Shown piece by piece: positions 62,326 to 64,000 of a stretch of DNA of 64,000 nt. The DNA comes from Chitinophaga lutea (GTDB lineage: Bacteria; Bacteroidota; Bacteroidia; Chitinophagales; Chitinophagaceae): assembly GCF_003813775.1 (NCBI RefSeq), contig NZ_RPDH01000001.1, positions 806,001 to 870,000 of the forward strand, given 5' to 3'. The notes under the pieces were generated by a model. That model was not told where the DNA came from and did no database searches. It saw nothing but the letters and a program-made list of their open reading frames with translations. A program made the position numbers and the translations under genes. The first letter of the stretch is position 1. Each line of letters begins with the position of its first letter.

Positions 62326-62358
62326 TTACCTGAAGGTAAGTGCTTACGTCCAGGTAAG
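62326..62358. promoter_or_regulatory. Operator-like cluster of overlapping GTAAG palindromes
   Basis: TTACCT-GA-AGGTAA (62326-62339), GTAAG-TG-CTTAC (62336-62347) and CTTAC-N6-GTAAG (62343-62358) overlap in a row. They lie downstream of the hxlR-type promoter and upstream of the yceI-like one, as expected for autorepression and shared control. Confidence 0.65.
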
Positions 62359-62372
62359 TTAAATTTCGGAAT

Positions 62373-62747
62373 ATGCTAAAGTTACAGACAATTTCGGCAG
62401 AATGGGAAGCCTGTACCGCATTAAGTGCCGTGCAGGATGCGCTCTATGTGTTGAACGGCAAATGGAAGCTGCCCATCATCGTAGCGCTCAGCTCCGGCAA
62501 CAAGCGGTTCAACGAACTGCAGAAAACCGTGAAGGGGATTGCCGCCAAGGTACTGTCGCACGAACTGAAAGAAATGGAACTGAACGGCTTCGTGGTGCGC
62601 CGGGTGTATAACACCACGCCCGTAGCCGTGGAATACGAGCTTACCGATTACAGCAATACGCTGGGCAATGTAGTGGATGCCCTACGGGAATGGGGCACCA
62701 TGCACCGGGAAAAGATCCGGAGCCAGCTCAAACAAAAAGTGGCCTGA
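62373..62747 (+). CDS. HxlR family transcriptional regulator
   Basis: A 124-residue winged-helix protein. It has the HxlR core: CTALSAVQDALYVLNGKWKLPIIVALSSGNKRFNELQKTVKGIAAKVLSHELKEMELNGFVVRRVYNTTPVAVEYELTDYSNTLGNVVDALREWG. HxlR/MarR-type regulators often sense electrophiles, oxidants or aldehydes, but here only one Cys (EACTAL, near residue 14) is present. It faces the yceI-like gene and is very likely to control it and itself through the palindromes between them. Confidence 0.93.
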   Translation: MLKLQTISAEWEACTALSAVQDALYVLNGKWKLPIIVALSSGNKRFNELQKTVKGIAAKVLSHELKEMELNGFVVRRVYNTTPVAVEYELTDYSNTLGNVVDALREWGTMHREKIRSQLKQKVA

Positions 62748-62907
62748 GGGCCTTTCCGGGCAGTCTGGCCTGCCCCCATTTTAATGGCCGATGCAACATT
62801 TTCCACTGCGATATTGTTTCAGTAGACAGATGTTCTGACGTCTTTATGCCTGCTTTTTTCTGCCGACTAGCTTACTGATAGTTCACTACCTGAAACTTTT
62901 TCTTGCC

Positions 62908-63855
62908 ATGCCCACAAAGAGCACCTGGAGTATCCTGCAGGGAAAGAACTTTCAGTTCTCTACCCTGCCGCCTTCCGCCAGACATCCGCATTTAATGAAC
63001 GAGACCACCGCCGCCGCAGCCGGCGCCGGCCACGCACACCTGCTCGCGCAGTACTTTTATGCACACTATGCCCGCGGCTGGTTGTATGATGTACAGTCGG
63101 CCCAGGAAAACCAGCTGGAAATGGTTGTACCGGAAACTACGCCCCTGCTGGTGTACGTGCTGAAAGGCGAGGCCCTGCTGAAAACCAAACCGCACCATAC
63201 CGCCTCGTTATTTGAAAACAGCTACAGCCTATGGTCGTTCAAACCGGGGCAACACGCCCTGGAAACTGCGCCCGGCCACTGCCGCATCCTGTTCCTTCAG
63301 TTGACGGCCCGGCTGCGCTCGCTGGTAGACGAAACCCACATCGGCCACCTGCCGGACAGGATCCCGGAAGCCTGCCTGCAACTGCTGAACGGGTTGTATG
63401 ACAAGACCTACAACGGGGAAGTATGGCAGCTTAAACGGCAGGTGATCATACTCGACCTGCTGTTCAAAACCCTCGACGAGATCGGCGTCCGGTATAAGAA
63501 CCAGCAGGCTTCGGCTTATCACCGGGAATACGACACCTTTAAACAGATCAAGGAATACGTCTGCGAAAATGTACACAAAAAGCTGTCGGTGGAGATGCTG
63601 GCCAGCCGCTTTTCCATACAGCCCACCCTGTTGAGGCGGGGATATAAAAAGGTATTTCATCACCATTTGTCCGATTACATCCGGGAAGTGCGCCTCGACA
63701 GGGCCCGCAACCTGCTGCAGACCACGCAGCTGCCCGTGCATGAAATAGCCTGGGAAGTGGGCTATGAATCGTCTACCAGCTTCAGCCGTGTATTTTCCGC
63801 TCATTTCCGGCAGTCGCCCTCCGATTTCAGGAGAAACACCATCAGGATGCAGTGA
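62908..63855 (+). CDS. AraC family transcriptional regulator
   Basis: A 315-residue protein. The N-terminal 210 residues are a sensor domain of no clear type (LEMVVPETTPLLVYVLKGEALL hints at a cupin). The C-terminal 100 residues hold the AraC DNA-binding pair (YVCENVHKKLSVEMLASRFSIQPTLLRRGYKKVFHHHLSDYIREVRLDRARNLLQTTQLPVHEIAWEVGYESSTSFSRVFSAHFRQSPSDFR). Its neighbour to the right is outside the window, possibly a gene starting near 63989; the AraC protein may control it. Confidence 0.9.
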   Translation: MPTKSTWSILQGKNFQFSTLPPSARHPHLMNETTAAAAGAGHAHLLAQYFYAHYARGWLYDVQSAQENQLEMVVPETTPLLVYVLKGEALLKTKPHHTASLFENSYSLWSFKPGQHALETAPGHCRILFLQLTARLRSLVDETHIGHLPDRIPEACLQLLNGLYDKTYNGEVWQLKRQVIILDLLFKTLDEIGVRYKNQQASAYHREYDTFKQIKEYVCENVHKKLSVEMLASRFSIQPTLLRRGYKKVFHHHLSDYIREVRLDRARNLLQTTQLPVHEIAWEVGYESSTSFSRVFSAHFRQSPSDFRRNTIRMQ

Positions 63856-63988
63856 CGGATTTGATAGCCAGCCTGTCAAATCGGCTACAAAAAATAAAAT
63901 GGAGTGATTTAAATTTATGCCGCTACCATTATGATAAAGCACAATGAACACAGCATTTGCATGAGAAATTTGAAATGACACGACCGTC

Positions 63989-64000
63989 ATGAAAAACCGG
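63989..64000 (+). CDS. Possible start of the next gene (partial)
   Basis: An ATG followed by AAA-AAC-CGG (Met-Lys-Asn-Arg) at the very end of the window looks like the basic start of an exported protein. Only four codons are visible, so this is no more than a suggestion. Confidence 0.2.

Overview
The window looks like chromosome from a Bacteroidota bacterium of the Chitinophagaceae type (Chitinophaga-like). The grounds are two SusC/SusD outer-membrane uptake loci, FecR anti-sigma factors with the C-terminal domain typical of this phylum, a type IX secretion sorting tail on a large secreted protease, many Bacteroidota lipoproteins, several upstream TAnnTTTG (-7) promoter elements, and a rather GC-rich, uniform base composition. 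The genus is an inference. I see no phage, no complete insertion sequence and no CRISPR array.

Layout. 1-7631: the end of a fecR gene, then SusC, SusD, a DUF1735-F5/8C surface lipoprotein and an endonuclease/exonuclease/phosphatase lipoprotein, closed by a terminator at 7651. 7922-14931: a complete ECF sigma, FecR, SusC, SusD regulated uptake locus with its own terminator. 15022-16490: two small genes around the remains of a phytanoyl-CoA dioxygenase gene. 16762-20373: a 1203-residue M60 (mucin-protease type) metallopeptidase with Ig-like, DNRLRE and HYR modules and a T9SS tail.

20432-35845: a carbohydrate-oxidation locus with an AraC regulator, an amidohydrolase, an SMP-30 lactonase, two sugar isomerase/epimerase TIM barrels, an SDR and a zinc-type dehydrogenase, a 3-hexulose-6-phosphate-synthase-like decarboxylase, a DUF1080 (3-keto-glycoside hydrolase type) protein, a Gfo/Idh/MocA oxidoreductase, an MFS sugar transporter, a ThuA protein and a 978-residue SGNH/beta-propeller/cupredoxin fusion. 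Together they look like a periplasm-to-cytoplasm route that oxidises, cleaves, epimerises and decarboxylates an unusual sugar or glycoside. No sugar kinase is encoded among them.

36161-47439: YdeI/OmdA and DUF1761 genes, a WYL regulator, DUF1415, an orphan ECF sigma, a lipoprotein, a NarL-type two-component system with two small membrane proteins, and an FdhD/YdeP molybdoenzyme pair. 47440-49042: an AT-richer island with a class II Fic protein preceded by three 31-bp direct repeats and a relic Fic-type winged helix on the other strand. 49114-58340: a ricin-GH43 glycosidase, a MidA-type methyltransferase, a broken XRE regulator beside tRNA-Asp, an unfamiliar three-gene lipoprotein/TPR-like locus, and a PepSY membrane protein. 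58391-64000: GH88, a secreted nuclease, an acyl-CoA thioesterase, a cysteine-free peroxiredoxin-like protein, a divergent yceI/hxlR pair with an evident operator, and an AraC regulator.
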